This document shows positions 18,301 through 25,346 of a stretch of 64,000 bases of DNA, piece by piece. Location of the stretch: positions 173,423 to 237,422 of the forward strand of contig NZ_QRBE01000007.1 of assembly GCF_003363155.1 (NCBI RefSeq). The letters run 5' to 3'. The position numbers and the translations under genes were made by a program. Source of the stretch: Dyella monticola. GTDB taxonomy: Bacteria; Pseudomonadota; Gammaproteobacteria; Xanthomonadales; Rhodanobacteraceae. A model generated the notes under the pieces. The model did not search any database and had not been told where the DNA came from. It saw only the letters and a list, made by a program, of their open reading frames with translations. Within the stretch, counting starts at the first letter, position 1. Each line of letters begins with the position of its first letter.

Positions 18301-18396
18301 ATTGGTGCCGAACTGACCATCAAATCGGTCGAGGGACAGGGAACAGAAGTATCGCTGTGGATCCCTGCGCAGGTGGCTTACAACGGCAAGCGCTAA
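15304..18396 (+). CDS. Hybrid-free sensor histidine kinase with periplasmic beta-propeller and Y_Y_Y domain
   Basis: A 1030-residue protein from the ATG at 15304. It has an N-terminal signal/anchor (residues ~14-40), a periplasmic two-component propeller region (~70-680; repeats such as GFIWMGTIDGLIRFDG, GDLWIALDFGGVSRL, GRIWVATLFGVAWIDP) and a Y_Y_Y immunoglobulin-like domain (~700-775, ending GPGDYLFEVMAINEDG). One membrane helix follows (~780-805), then a HisKA_3 dimerisation domain with phosphoacceptor His832 in ERIARDLHDTLLQG. The ATPase domain has an N box (AREALLNAFKHAHA), a G1 box DNGQGF and GVVGMHERA. This class usually phosphorylates a NarL/LuxR-type regulator encoded next door, but none is present on either side. 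The ligand is unknown. A 275-bp intergenic stretch lies upstream. Confidence 0.9.
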   Translation: MPVRWNRVSGSISRLRAIVAWFIAFLFVGLGQPRSIQAQAHAPAAASATAPALASSSSDVKLLTSPPSLQFRYSLYTVQAPAKDPNASLFNVDISQFYPTTWTFRDGAPKTFVTAMAQTTDGFIWMGTIDGLIRFDGANFDNHYTQALRTPGVSALFADTTGDLWIALDFGGVSRLHQDHIDYFDTRNLEPSAFFSIARGPDNQLYAAGPHTLLVLSGDHWKKVGSSAGYDGSPPGWMGMRNGALWVTTEHGAFAMHPSTSRFVPANRDEALSIPFSLPFGEGLPLGPDYSDSPTLTDSSGALWFEDPGKGFGRIRWIDTPSGRAPTRELLPVYTDVSFGLFQFLVDRENNIWATASNGLIKLSRTKFTSLPTVGDPHWPVLEPNRAGGMWIGSVEHGLTLANPSVTTVHSPTSSIFCMHDDGSTLWMVGKDSVYGVAGERVTTWPLPTGGEPLGINCQGITGDAASGIWVSLARVGLFEYQNGNWVADGGRHDLPNGPAIRLLEDEQHRLWLTYPDNRVAVLENNKAKQFGAKDGLAVGNPMALFVVGSRVWAAGDKGAAFLQQGRFYMLHGKDGEDFGSISGVVETPSGEVWLNSQKGVYRIDASDIARVSEHPDYAVPFERFDEEDGVKRGLPATLRPTLTLAQSHDGRIWVATLFGVAWIDPKHIRRDQFPPYATVQALQVGDTRYLASSAISLPKLTRSLSIDYTATAMTRPDRVHFRYQLKGVDKGWQDAGNRRSAFYTNLGPGDYLFEVMAINEDGVSSVQPATLSFSIAPAFFQTLAFRLACILVALVAATLWVLAYVRRSNDRVRMRIQARHQERERIARDLHDTLLQGVHGLILRVHAAASQLPTEHPVSISIENALERGEEILVEGRQRLRDLRLGVEVSSALVNRIREFAEQCALDYPAKFGVSSNDGDQIIEPVVGEEAFLIAREALLNAFKHAHANDIRVKVDHGMKGLSICVQDNGQGFKADAKHSSQIANRWGVVGMHERASSIGAELTIKSVEGQGTEVSLWIPAQVAYNGKR

Positions 18397-18760
18397 GCGC
18401 GGTGACCGAAAGGCCTTTCAACCGCTCACATGGGGCGGTCGAACGATCTGCGAATTTCCAATAGCCTAAGGCAGTGGCTTCGCTCCCATAAACATTCACC
18501 TAAAACCCCGAAAAAAATGATTCATCAGGCACTTGCAAGACCCTATAGTCTTTGTTTGTTTGTATAAGCTTTAAACATACAAACAGACATACGCTTTGAG
18601 CTCTTTCAGCGATTTTGATTTTTGTTCGTCAAGTGCGGTGCACACAGGGTCATTTTTCGGAAGCCTCTGAGGCCGCATAGAATCCTTGCTGAGCTGATTT
18701 AACGGGGGGATGCTGAGGGAGATCGAGATGAGCTCCAGGCATGCGATAGGAGGCAGGAGC
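18397..18760. other. Gene-free stretch at the left edge of the accessory island
   Basis: No credible gene is seen over these ~360 bases. Base composition turns AT-rich after about 18480, unlike the GC-rich kinase gene before it. It holds an inverted repeat (18557-18585) and the SD of the following gene (AGGAGG, 18748-18753). No tRNA fragment or clear copy of the right-hand att-like sequence was found here by eye. Confidence 0.5.
18557..18585. repeat. AT-rich inverted repeat, possible operator or hairpin
   Basis: TGTTTGTAT (18557-18565) is matched exactly by ATACAAACA (18577-18585) around an 11-base centre that contains AAGCTT. The pairing can be extended outward with one mismatch. It lies ~175 bp before the first island gene, so it could be a regulator binding site for that operon or the end of an element. 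No function is shown. Confidence 0.35.
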
Positions 18761-19519
18761 ATGTGGGAATTCGAAGTCGAACGGACGAAAGCATTGGCGG
18801 TCGACGCCAACGTATTTATTGAAAAACTTACAGAGGAACTGACCCGGTACGCGTTCAACGACTGCACCGAGCGTATGTTGATCGTGCTGCCATTGCTGAA
18901 GTCGGCGATCGATATGGGGGCGGCAGCTACCCGCCTTCTCACAATGGACCCCATTCAATATGGAGGCGCTGCGGAGGCGATGTTGCGTCCCCAACTGGAG
19001 CGCTTCACGAGGGCAGTGTATTTTGCGGCGCCAACGCTGGCGGATGATGCTGCGGTGCATGCGTTCTTTGAAAGCGATGTGCCGCCGAGTGTGTTGGTTC
19101 CTAATCGCACTGATGGAAAGAAGCGCAAGCTTACTTTCGACGAGTTAACCAGACTAGTAGCCGATGAACTAGCTAGGCAGTACGGTCGTGTAGGTGATCC
19201 AGTGAGCAAAGAATTCGCTGAGGCCGTAGCGCTGATAACAAATGATCTTCACGGTGCCGTGCATGGAGGTAACCTAGTCGTTCGTCGGTACCTGATGGAT
19301 GCTTCTGTTATTTACTGTCCTTTGCCCTTGTCCGAGGGGGCGATCATTCGCACCATGGCAGCGCTCAGCTTTCTAGCCGCCATCCAGGTGGCGCACCTCC
19401 GCGGGTCGCTCTTTCAAGCTTCCGCCGAATTCGATGTGCTTCTCAGAGCGGTATTTCCAAACGCTCCCAAGGCGTTCGCTTCCTATAACCACCAGGGGTG
19501 GAATATATGTCGCACATGA
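18761..19519 (+). CDS. DUF6988-like protein, first gene of a two-gene island operon
   Basis: A 252-residue protein from the ATG at 18761, chosen because AGGAGG sits 7 nt upstream; the frame is open 17 codons further. It is mostly helical, and no known catalytic motif is visible. The pattern GAAEAMLRPQLERFTRAVYFA and the later ITNDLHGAVHGGNLVVRRYL resemble the DUF6988 family, whose function is unknown. The next gene starts within its last codons, so the two form a pair. Membership in an island with a nuclease-like partner suggests a defence or conflict role, but that is inference only. Confidence 0.55.
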   Translation: MWEFEVERTKALAVDANVFIEKLTEELTRYAFNDCTERMLIVLPLLKSAIDMGAAATRLLTMDPIQYGGAAEAMLRPQLERFTRAVYFAAPTLADDAAVHAFFESDVPPSVLVPNRTDGKKRKLTFDELTRLVADELARQYGRVGDPVSKEFAEAVALITNDLHGAVHGGNLVVRRYLMDASVIYCPLPLSEGAIIRTMAALSFLAAIQVAHLRGSLFQASAEFDVLLRAVFPNAPKAFASYNHQGWNICRT

Positions 19520-20919
19520 TGTCGAGCGGTTCAGGTGCGGTCGATCAATTCATGGCATGGGTTGATGCGTCTGCAGGTAACGTTGGCAGATGCTTTTTTA
19601 GCTATCTAATAGTGCGCCAAAACTTAGGCGTCGCTTTGATAAAGGGGGCGCTCACTATGAACAGCATGGATGATCTGTTTCCCTATTGCCACCGCTCCAT
19701 ATCATTTGAGAATTTTACGGCCGGCTACCTCGAAATTCAGGGTGGTAAGGAGGCTGTTATCGATTTCTGCGCGAATTTGGTGGCCGGAGTGATTGAAGTC
19801 GAGGGTCACAAGATACGCATGGCACCGGGGCCAGGATATTCACTGACTGAGATAAAAATCGATGACCCGGAAGGCATGCTTCCCAATAGCTCTGCTCGAC
19901 AGCCCCGTTGCAAACTTGTAGGCGCAATGCATCAGGCGTCGTTTGGCTTGGTGACTGATTGGCTTTTGCGTGCAGCAGACCCTCCATATGTGTCTCTCCA
20001 AGATCTCTGCACGGACTATCGACTTGGTAGCTTAAGTCTCAACGCGGTGGTGGACGTTGTGGCCCTGCAAGTGGCTTGGACAGATCAGCGTTCCGAAATT
20101 CGCGACGGCTATCTTCATCTTCACGTCGCACTGATGAAGGGTCTGGACAGAATTCTTTGCACTGTTGGGTATCGGATGATAGGAACGAACCGCCCCATCC
20201 GTCGCGGTGTATTCCAACCGACTCAATTCACTTGGAAAGAGGAGGGTGATTTGTGGTTGGGAACGTCGATGACACCCGTCGATCCGGGTGATGTGGTTCA
20301 GTGTTTCACTACCTACGATGGCCGCGCTCAACATCAAACTGTGGTTATGGACAAGGGTCATCCCCAGAACCCACGCCGCGCGGCTTATGAGATATACGAC
20401 GAAAGCTTAGATAGGTTACGCAACTGGCTTGCGCCACCTGCGGATCAACAAGGACCGAAGCAACACGAATTCGAATTTGCTGTCCAAACTTTGGGATGGT
20501 TGCTCGGCTTTGGAGTACAGCATTTGGACCGGCGATTTGGTGACTCAAAAGCGCCGGACGGGATCTTTGTGTGCGACGCGGGTTTTGTAGTCGTGGAATG
20601 CACGGTCGGACCATTTGGCCCGGATAAGCTTTCCAAGCTTCTTAAGAGGCGGAATGACGTACGTGAGAGATTGGCAGCGTGTGGGCATTCGGGGGTTCCA
20701 GTCGAATGTGTCATTGCGGCGCCGTTGACGGCCCAGGAGTCAGCAGTTGAACGTCGCTCGGCGGCCGAATACCAGGTCGGTTTTGTCGCGCGAGATAACA
20801 TCGCCGATTTGTTGAATAAAACCTATCCCTTGTCAAATGCCAACCAACTCTTCGCAGAGCTTCAACGCAAGATTCGAGAAAACAAGGAGCTGTTCGATCA
20901 GGATCCTTCGTTGGTATAG
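19507..20919 (+). CDS. Uncharacterised protein with C-terminal PD-(D/E)xK-like nuclease region
   Basis: A 470-residue protein from the ATG at 19507. GTG 19498 and ATG 19516 (in an ATGA overlap) are alternatives. The first ~300 residues match nothing I recognise. The C-terminal part (about residues 320-385) has the layout of a restriction-endonuclease-like core: a helix with FEFAVQTLGWLLGFGVQ, then APDGIF (Asp ~351), then VVVECTVG (E-x-T, Glu ~364) and a Lys-rich helix KLSKLLKRR. The usual E-x-K is E-x-T here, which is known in some families but leaves activity open. It overlaps the preceding DUF6988-like gene and is convergent with the HEPN-like gene. Likely part of a defence or conflict pair. 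Confidence 0.5.
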   Translation: MSHMMSSGSGAVDQFMAWVDASAGNVGRCFFSYLIVRQNLGVALIKGALTMNSMDDLFPYCHRSISFENFTAGYLEIQGGKEAVIDFCANLVAGVIEVEGHKIRMAPGPGYSLTEIKIDDPEGMLPNSSARQPRCKLVGAMHQASFGLVTDWLLRAADPPYVSLQDLCTDYRLGSLSLNAVVDVVALQVAWTDQRSEIRDGYLHLHVALMKGLDRILCTVGYRMIGTNRPIRRGVFQPTQFTWKEEGDLWLGTSMTPVDPGDVVQCFTTYDGRAQHQTVVMDKGHPQNPRRAAYEIYDESLDRLRNWLAPPADQQGPKQHEFEFAVQTLGWLLGFGVQHLDRRFGDSKAPDGIFVCDAGFVVVECTVGPFGPDKLSKLLKRRNDVRERLAACGHSGVPVECVIAAPLTAQESAVERRSAAEYQVGFVARDNIADLLNKTYPLSNANQLFAELQRKIRENKELFDQDPSLV

Positions 20920-20989
20920 ACGGATTAAGCGTCCCTTTAGTGCTTGATGAAATACAGGCAGCAAACTCAATGACGGTCGGACTATGAAA

Positions 20990-22420
20990 TCAGCGAACTT
21001 TGCTGCGGGGCACAGGTGGCTGCCATCCGGCCACCGGGCCAACGTGCACTTCGACGCCGTGTGCGAACTGATGCTGGCTGAGCGGGGAGCCGACGTAGAG
21101 GATCGCATCCGCTTCTTGGGCAAGCTCTCGGTATAACTTATTGTCCGTTGCGCACGAATACAAAAGAACAACCCGCAATTGCTCTTCCCCGCATGAGGCA
21201 ACGACCTTTACGTAGAGCGCCTCATCGTTCGGCTCACCAACTTCGACGCTCCAGCCCGCATTCCTTAGCGGTCGTACCAAATCGTTGATGCATTCTTGTG
21301 CAAGCGCTGCCTTTCGGAGCAGGACTCCATTGTCGGTTGGCATTTTTGGCACAAGTTGTCCGTGGTCGCGATAGTTCTTCTGCTCAGCCAGCTTGATAAG
21401 CATTTGAACCTGGCCATGTAGTAGTGACTGCTCCCATAGAAGCCGGCCGTCGTCATTCATCTCCGGAAAGAAAAGTGATACTTGATTGGATTCATCGTGC
21501 CATGATTCGATCACGCCAAGAGTGGTGAGAGCCACCACCAGACGCGAAAAATTTGAGGACCTTTGCCAATCGACTGATGCGCCGTGCGCAAATAGATGGC
21601 GGTTCAGCCAAGTGATGCCGTCGTATTCGCCGGTATGGCGAAAGAACGACTTCTTAAGCCAGCGTCGGAACGTTTGAAAGGCGAAAACGCGTTCGTCCTG
21701 CACGTACAAGTAATCTTTATCGCGGTACTCGGACGGAATCCAAACGTCACCAAAATGCAGTCGGGCCGCTAGCATGCATGCGCGGTCGATGATTTTGTCC
21801 ACCTGCTGTAGAACCGGTAATTCCGAGGATTCGCTTGAAATGCGACTGACTGCGCCCTCCATGACGGGAATCAGCGCAGCAATGCTGGAGGCCCTATGTC
21901 CAGTGTAAAAGGCAAGGTAAGCTTCGCGCGCAAGGGGGGCGAATACCGATAGCGTTCGAGAGCGAGGTATGAGCTGGGCGACGCATACAGCCTGGAATGG
22001 CAGCGTGTAGATCGTTGAGGTGTGATATTCAAACTGTCGAAGTGAATCTTCCTTGGGGCGATGCTCGATTGCCTTTAGTAGTTCGTTGACTTTTCCCTGC
22101 GGAACCCAGAGGGGCGCAAACCATTCTACTTTCTCCCAAAGCCCGGCAACGTAGTCCAGCCGTGCTTTATTGGCCATCCACTGCGGATTGCCGGTTGCGG
22201 GGATCTTGGGAAAATACGCGACGCCTTGATCTGAGTTAAGCACGACCGCGGGAGTGAGTCGGAAGAGGCCGACATCGCGCTCTGAAACTTCGAGCACTTT
22301 TAGTCCCATCTGACTCGCCCAGCCAGAGACTAAGTTCGCATTGAGGTCAGCCAAGCTCGGTAGCGCCATGGCTCGACACCAGAGTCCGGGGAATTTCGAT
22401 TTATTCTCTTCGTGTGTCAT
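20990..22420 (-). CDS. Uncharacterised protein with HEPN-like R-x4-H motif
   Basis: A 476-residue protein, single gene on the minus strand. The central helical part (residues ~160-300) contains AREAYLAFYTGHRASSIAALIPVMEG and then LNRHLFAHG, with R274 and H279 in the R-x4-H spacing of HEPN ribonucleases; the LNRH-x3-HG form recurs in abortive-infection-type proteins. The C-terminal ~110 residues look like a separate alpha/beta domain (NAGWSVEVGEPNDEALYVKVV ... ADAILYVGSPLS). A toxin or defence nuclease role is an inference from the motif and the island. No antitoxin is obvious beside it. Confidence 0.45.
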   Translation of the reverse strand: MTHEENKSKFPGLWCRAMALPSLADLNANLVSGWASQMGLKVLEVSERDVGLFRLTPAVVLNSDQGVAYFPKIPATGNPQWMANKARLDYVAGLWEKVEWFAPLWVPQGKVNELLKAIEHRPKEDSLRQFEYHTSTIYTLPFQAVCVAQLIPRSRTLSVFAPLAREAYLAFYTGHRASSIAALIPVMEGAVSRISSESSELPVLQQVDKIIDRACMLAARLHFGDVWIPSEYRDKDYLYVQDERVFAFQTFRRWLKKSFFRHTGEYDGITWLNRHLFAHGASVDWQRSSNFSRLVVALTTLGVIESWHDESNQVSLFFPEMNDDGRLLWEQSLLHGQVQMLIKLAEQKNYRDHGQLVPKMPTDNGVLLRKAALAQECINDLVRPLRNAGWSVEVGEPNDEALYVKVVASCGEEQLRVVLLYSCATDNKLYRELAQEADAILYVGSPLSQHQFAHGVEVHVGPVAGWQPPVPRSKVR

Positions 22421-22526
22421 TGGCCATCCAAATGCCTAGTTTTTCTGTTATGAGTCGAAATCGTGCGTTCCATGCTAAAAATTTGCGGCTACTAACGGTG
22501 CATTTGCAAAATTGAATCGTCAGGTT

Positions 22527-23084
22527 TCAGCGCGGAATGCACTCTTCGCATAACAACTCAGCCAATGTTCTATCAATGGTGGGGCAAGCCGTTATAAGTG
22601 CCCCTGGAGTGGCTGAACTTAGAGCGCCGGCCGTAGCCCTAACGATCTTTGCGGCAAGGAAGGAGTCTCCAGGAATTGAGCGCACTAGTTGTAGCGCCCT
22701 TTGATACGAAGCAAGCGTCGGAGATTGGGGGCGTGTCTTGGTGAAAATTGACTGAGCGTGCAATGAAAAATGCACTGCTATACCTTCCTCAAACCAGTTG
22801 GTGGCACCGACGACAGGATTGAGTAGGTGTACGGTCTCATGAGCCATTTCATAAATTGCAGTAGGCCAATACCCACCAGCATTGGCACTGAGCTCCACGA
22901 ACGCGCCGTCGAGGTTTGGTGTGTTTATGATTAGCGGTCCGCGATTACTGATAATTGGTTGGTATATTTGTTTTGAGTGATCACGTGGACCTAACGCTGA
23001 TTCCGCCTCTCCTAGTAGCAGCCATTGGAGGCGCCATAGAGCGACCGGATTGTCTTTGGGGGCATCTACAGGATAATCAAACAT
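22527..23084 (-). CDS. HExxH zinc-metallopeptidase-like protein, last gene of a three-gene operon
   Basis: A 185-residue protein with a gluzincin-type motif. AHETVHLLNP places H82-E83-x-x-H86, and NWFEEG (E99/E100) follows at the distance expected for the third zinc ligand. No signal peptide is visible, so it would act in the cytoplasm. It starts 4 bp after the stop of the cyclase-like gene, which itself starts 5 bp after the DUF2513 gene, so the three are one operon. Small cytoplasmic HExxH proteins in defence operons often cleave a partner protein. That role here is inference; I do not recognise the exact family. Confidence 0.55.
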   Translation of the reverse strand: MFDYPVDAPKDNPVALWRLQWLLLGEAESALGPRDHSKQIYQPIISNRGPLIINTPNLDGAFVELSANAGGYWPTAIYEMAHETVHLLNPVVGATNWFEEGIAVHFSLHAQSIFTKTRPQSPTLASYQRALQLVRSIPGDSFLAAKIVRATAGALSSATPGALITACPTIDRTLAELLCEECIPR

Positions 23085-23088
23085 GAAA

Positions 23089-24060
23089 TCATTTGAGATT
23101 GCTTAAGATTTCGTCGATCGAAGTCGTGACGTATTGGCTCTTGAAGGATTTCGTCATCGGGGACTGATACGCATAGGTGGGTAACTTCTTTTTATCGAAC
23201 GCATGCTTCATTCTGAGGGATCGAAAGAACGTTACATCTAAATACAGTTCGGAAGGCGAATGCATCTTCAATTGAATAGCTTTCCGGGCAGCTTCTTCAA
23301 TTGACATGAGTTGTGCAAACGGAAGTCCAAGGGTGTCTAGAGAGACGTGATTTCCTTTCGCAGACGTGTGCAGTGATGCCTCTCCATCATATGCATTGAT
23401 GCCTTGCGTCATCACTGCGTAGGTTGATACCCCGAGAGTTTTAAGGAATGCGTTGCGTAGTTCCGAAACTACTGGGAGCAATGCTTCCGGTGAATAGGTG
23501 TACTTGATGTTGCTATCCACGTGGCCGACTGACCAAATCTGCTTTACTAAAAGGCTGTCCGCAAACGAAATGAAAGCAAACCCTGCATGTCGATCAGCAA
23601 TATCATCTATCCGGTCGCGCAGTTGGCGTAACGAATCGCTTGAAAGCCGTCCAGATCTCAGAAGATCCTTCACTCCGATCGCATCGACGATCGCAAATGC
23701 GGCTAATGGCCGTTCATGGAGTTCTGTGATCCATTCCGTGCGAACGAAAATATGGGGGTCTTCGTCGTAGCGCCAACTTCCTATGCAGGCAACAAATGCG
23801 GTCTTCGGCAGGAAAACCGATATTTCGTGAAATCGATCGAAAATGTTCGGATACCACGAAAGCTCCAACCAGCTTTCATTGACAGATCGTGCGGCAACGT
23901 AACTCACATATCCGGAGTACAGATCGGCATCCTCCCCGCGAAAATGCTTTAGCCACTCCTGCTCGTAAGTATGCATCCATGCCTCGGCCATAAGAATGAG
24001 ATCCCGGTCCAATGGGATTTCTTCAAACGCGAAGCGCTCAAAATTTGGATGTTCGAACAT
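23089..24060 (-). CDS. Protein with class III nucleotidyl-cyclase-like domain
   Basis: A 323-residue protein. Residues ~118-250 follow the pattern of a class III cyclase-like fold: first strand AAFAIVDAIGVKDLL (Asp126 in the place of the first metal-binding Asp), a long helix, then the hairpin FAFISFADSLLVKQIW (Asp168 in the place of the second). Similar D-x-x-G-x-K ... F-[SA]-D-S pairs occur in many uncharacterised bacterial proteins. Nucleotide cyclase activity is not shown, and the substrate-specifying residues cannot be read with confidence. The N-terminal 110 residues and C-terminal 70 residues are unknown. It is the middle gene of the operon with DUF2513 and an HExxH protein, which suggests signalling, perhaps anti-phage. 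Confidence 0.5.
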   Translation of the reverse strand: MFEHPNFERFAFEEIPLDRDLILMAEAWMHTYEQEWLKHFRGEDADLYSGYVSYVAARSVNESWLELSWYPNIFDRFHEISVFLPKTAFVACIGSWRYDEDPHIFVRTEWITELHERPLAAFAIVDAIGVKDLLRSGRLSSDSLRQLRDRIDDIADRHAGFAFISFADSLLVKQIWSVGHVDSNIKYTYSPEALLPVVSELRNAFLKTLGVSTYAVMTQGINAYDGEASLHTSAKGNHVSLDTLGLPFAQLMSIEEAARKAIQLKMHSPSELYLDVTFFRSLRMKHAFDKKKLPTYAYQSPMTKSFKSQYVTTSIDEILSNLK

Positions 24061-24065
24061 AGGCG

Positions 24066-24440
24066 CTAGGGTAGGCCGAGATGCTGCTTTAGGACGGCAG
24101 AACCCAGCTGCTTGAGGATTTCTAGGGTGACCCCACCGGCTACGCTTGCTGCACGTTCTTTGACCTTACTCCAGATCTTGGGATCCCTAACTGTACTAAT
24201 GAAATCGTGGCCACTTGGCGTGAGCCGGATGACGACCACGGCGCTTGGGATCGTGGTATCTGTGCTGGCATTCCCATATAGCGTTTTACCCTCTGCGTAA
24301 CCTGATTTCACGATCAAGGCTAAGTGATAGGCAACTTCATTCCGACCAAAGCCGTCGACCAAATGCTTGTCAGTAACGTGTTCGTTGGCATTTTCCAAAT
24401 CCAGCATCAACTTTCTGATGAGATCGTCATTGCGACGCAT
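24066..24440 (-). CDS. DUF2513 family protein
   Basis: A 124-residue protein from the ATG at 24440 (TTGGAG, 8 nt before it). The frame is open 31 more codons upstream but those do not look like protein. The N-terminus MRRNDDLIRKLMLDLEN and the following winged-helix-like stretch (VAYHLALIVKSGYAEG ... VIRLTPSGHDFISTVRD) match the DUF2513 family. These are small, often phage- or island-borne proteins with a winged helix-turn-helix appearance. The C-terminal ~35 residues (VAGGVTLEILKQLGSAVLKQHLG) look amphipathic. As the first gene of the operon with the cyclase-like and HExxH proteins, it may be the operon's regulator or sensor; this is inference. Confidence 0.7.
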   Translation of the reverse strand: MRRNDDLIRKLMLDLENANEHVTDKHLVDGFGRNEVAYHLALIVKSGYAEGKTLYGNASTDTTIPSAVVVIRLTPSGHDFISTVRDPKIWSKVKERAASVAGGVTLEILKQLGSAVLKQHLGLP

Positions 24441-24658
24441 CGTCCGTGTCTCCAATAGTTGAGTCGGTTTAGGTGGCGGCGACGTGGTCGTGGTATGGAG
24501 ACGCCAATTTAGCACTAGGTTTGCTCTGCACACCTAGTGCCACGGCCTCGGCTTTTAGTGATTACACCGGGTTCCTCAACTGCGGATTTTACGAGGACGG
24601 CCGCGCCGTCTACCTGTAGGTGAGGGGGTAATGTTGGTTGAACGACTAGGCCAGCCAA

Positions 24659-24946
24659 CTAAGCCTCCACATCTTGTCTTCGCCATAACAATCGGCGAGT
24701 GCCGGGGATACGGATCAGTGGCGGCAAGGAGTGAGGACAGCGCGATACATCACTACTGATGCTGCTAACAGCTCGCCCGAGAATCGCGGCGAGATCTTCA
24801 ACCACGAGAAGGCGTAGATCTTGATCGTAGGATGACACGGGTGCACTCCCGCACACCCACAAGGTGTGCATCAGAGATTGCACCCCCACCGCCCATTGCG
24901 TGGTGGTCCCGAGGTCAACCAGGTTGATTGCGCGACTCCCTTTCAT
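24659..24946 (-). CDS. Small HTH protein, AlpA/MerR-like DNA-binding
   Basis: A 95-residue protein. Its C-terminal half, DLAAILGRAVSSISSDVSRCPHSLPPLIRIPGTRRLLWRRQDVEA, is a helix-turn-helix plus wing of the kind used by AlpA-type or excisionase-like proteins that accompany P4-type integrases (shown in pieces: LGRAVSSISSDVSR helix pair, RRLLWRRQDVEA wing). It lies ~400 bp downstream of the integrase on the same strand. A role as excisionase or island regulator is plausible. The N-terminal half has no recognisable features, and the start codon is uncertain. Confidence 0.5.
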   Translation of the reverse strand: MKGSRAINLVDLGTTTQWAVGVQSLMHTLWVCGSAPVSSYDQDLRLLVVEDLAAILGRAVSSISSDVSRCPHSLPPLIRIPGTRRLLWRRQDVEA

Positions 24947-25346
24947 AGATCAGCGTACAGGCGCGCACTAAACCGCTGACACAGAAAGCGTTATCACAAC
25001 TTTTTGGTGCGCAGAAGCGCGTAGTAAAAAGCGAAATCAACCTGGTAGGCGGCACAGGTGAGCTATGTAAGGATCTACTTGGCACAAATTTGGCACAACC
25101 GAGGAGCCAAGTTGTGCCAAATTGAGCAATGCTGTGCCTTACTAATTTCGCCGTAAAGCACTGTATTCATGGAGAAAAAGTGGTGGGGCGGAGGAGGATT
25201 GAACTCTCGGCCTTCGCATTGCGAAAGCAATGTTTCGCTTGGTTCTGCGTAAGACCTGATTTAGTTCATTGGGAGGGTTGATTGGGCATCACACCAAACG
25301 ATTGGGGGCTGGGCCATTGCGGCAATTCGATCCGAAGTGTTGTCAC
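24947..25346. other. Gene-free stretch between the HTH gene and the integrase
   Basis: No plausible coding sequence is seen. It holds a direct duplication-like phrase around 25078-25122 (GGCACAAATTTGGCACAAC then GTTGTGCCAAATTGAG, an inverted repeat of TTGGCACAAC with GTTGTGCCAA) and, at 25181-25233, a tRNA-Ala 3' relic. The inverted repeat could be an integrase arm or operator site. Confidence 0.4.
25181..25233 (-). pseudogene. 3'-half relic of a tRNA-Ala(CGC) gene, att-like
   Basis: Read on the minus strand, this stretch contains the anticodon loop TTCGCAA, a T-arm (AGAGTTCAATCCTCC) and an acceptor 3' strand ending in CCACCA. By eye it matches the 3' half of the intact tRNA-Ala at 44208-44283 at about 44 of 52 positions, with point changes in the T-arm and variable loop. 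The 5' half is missing. Such 3' fragments are left when elements integrate into the 3' end of tRNA genes. Confidence 0.7.

Noticed and set aside
18397..18760. Left att repeat for the island
   Set aside because: No copy of the tRNA-Thr 3' end or of the tRNA-Ala relic was found here by eye, so no left border is claimed.
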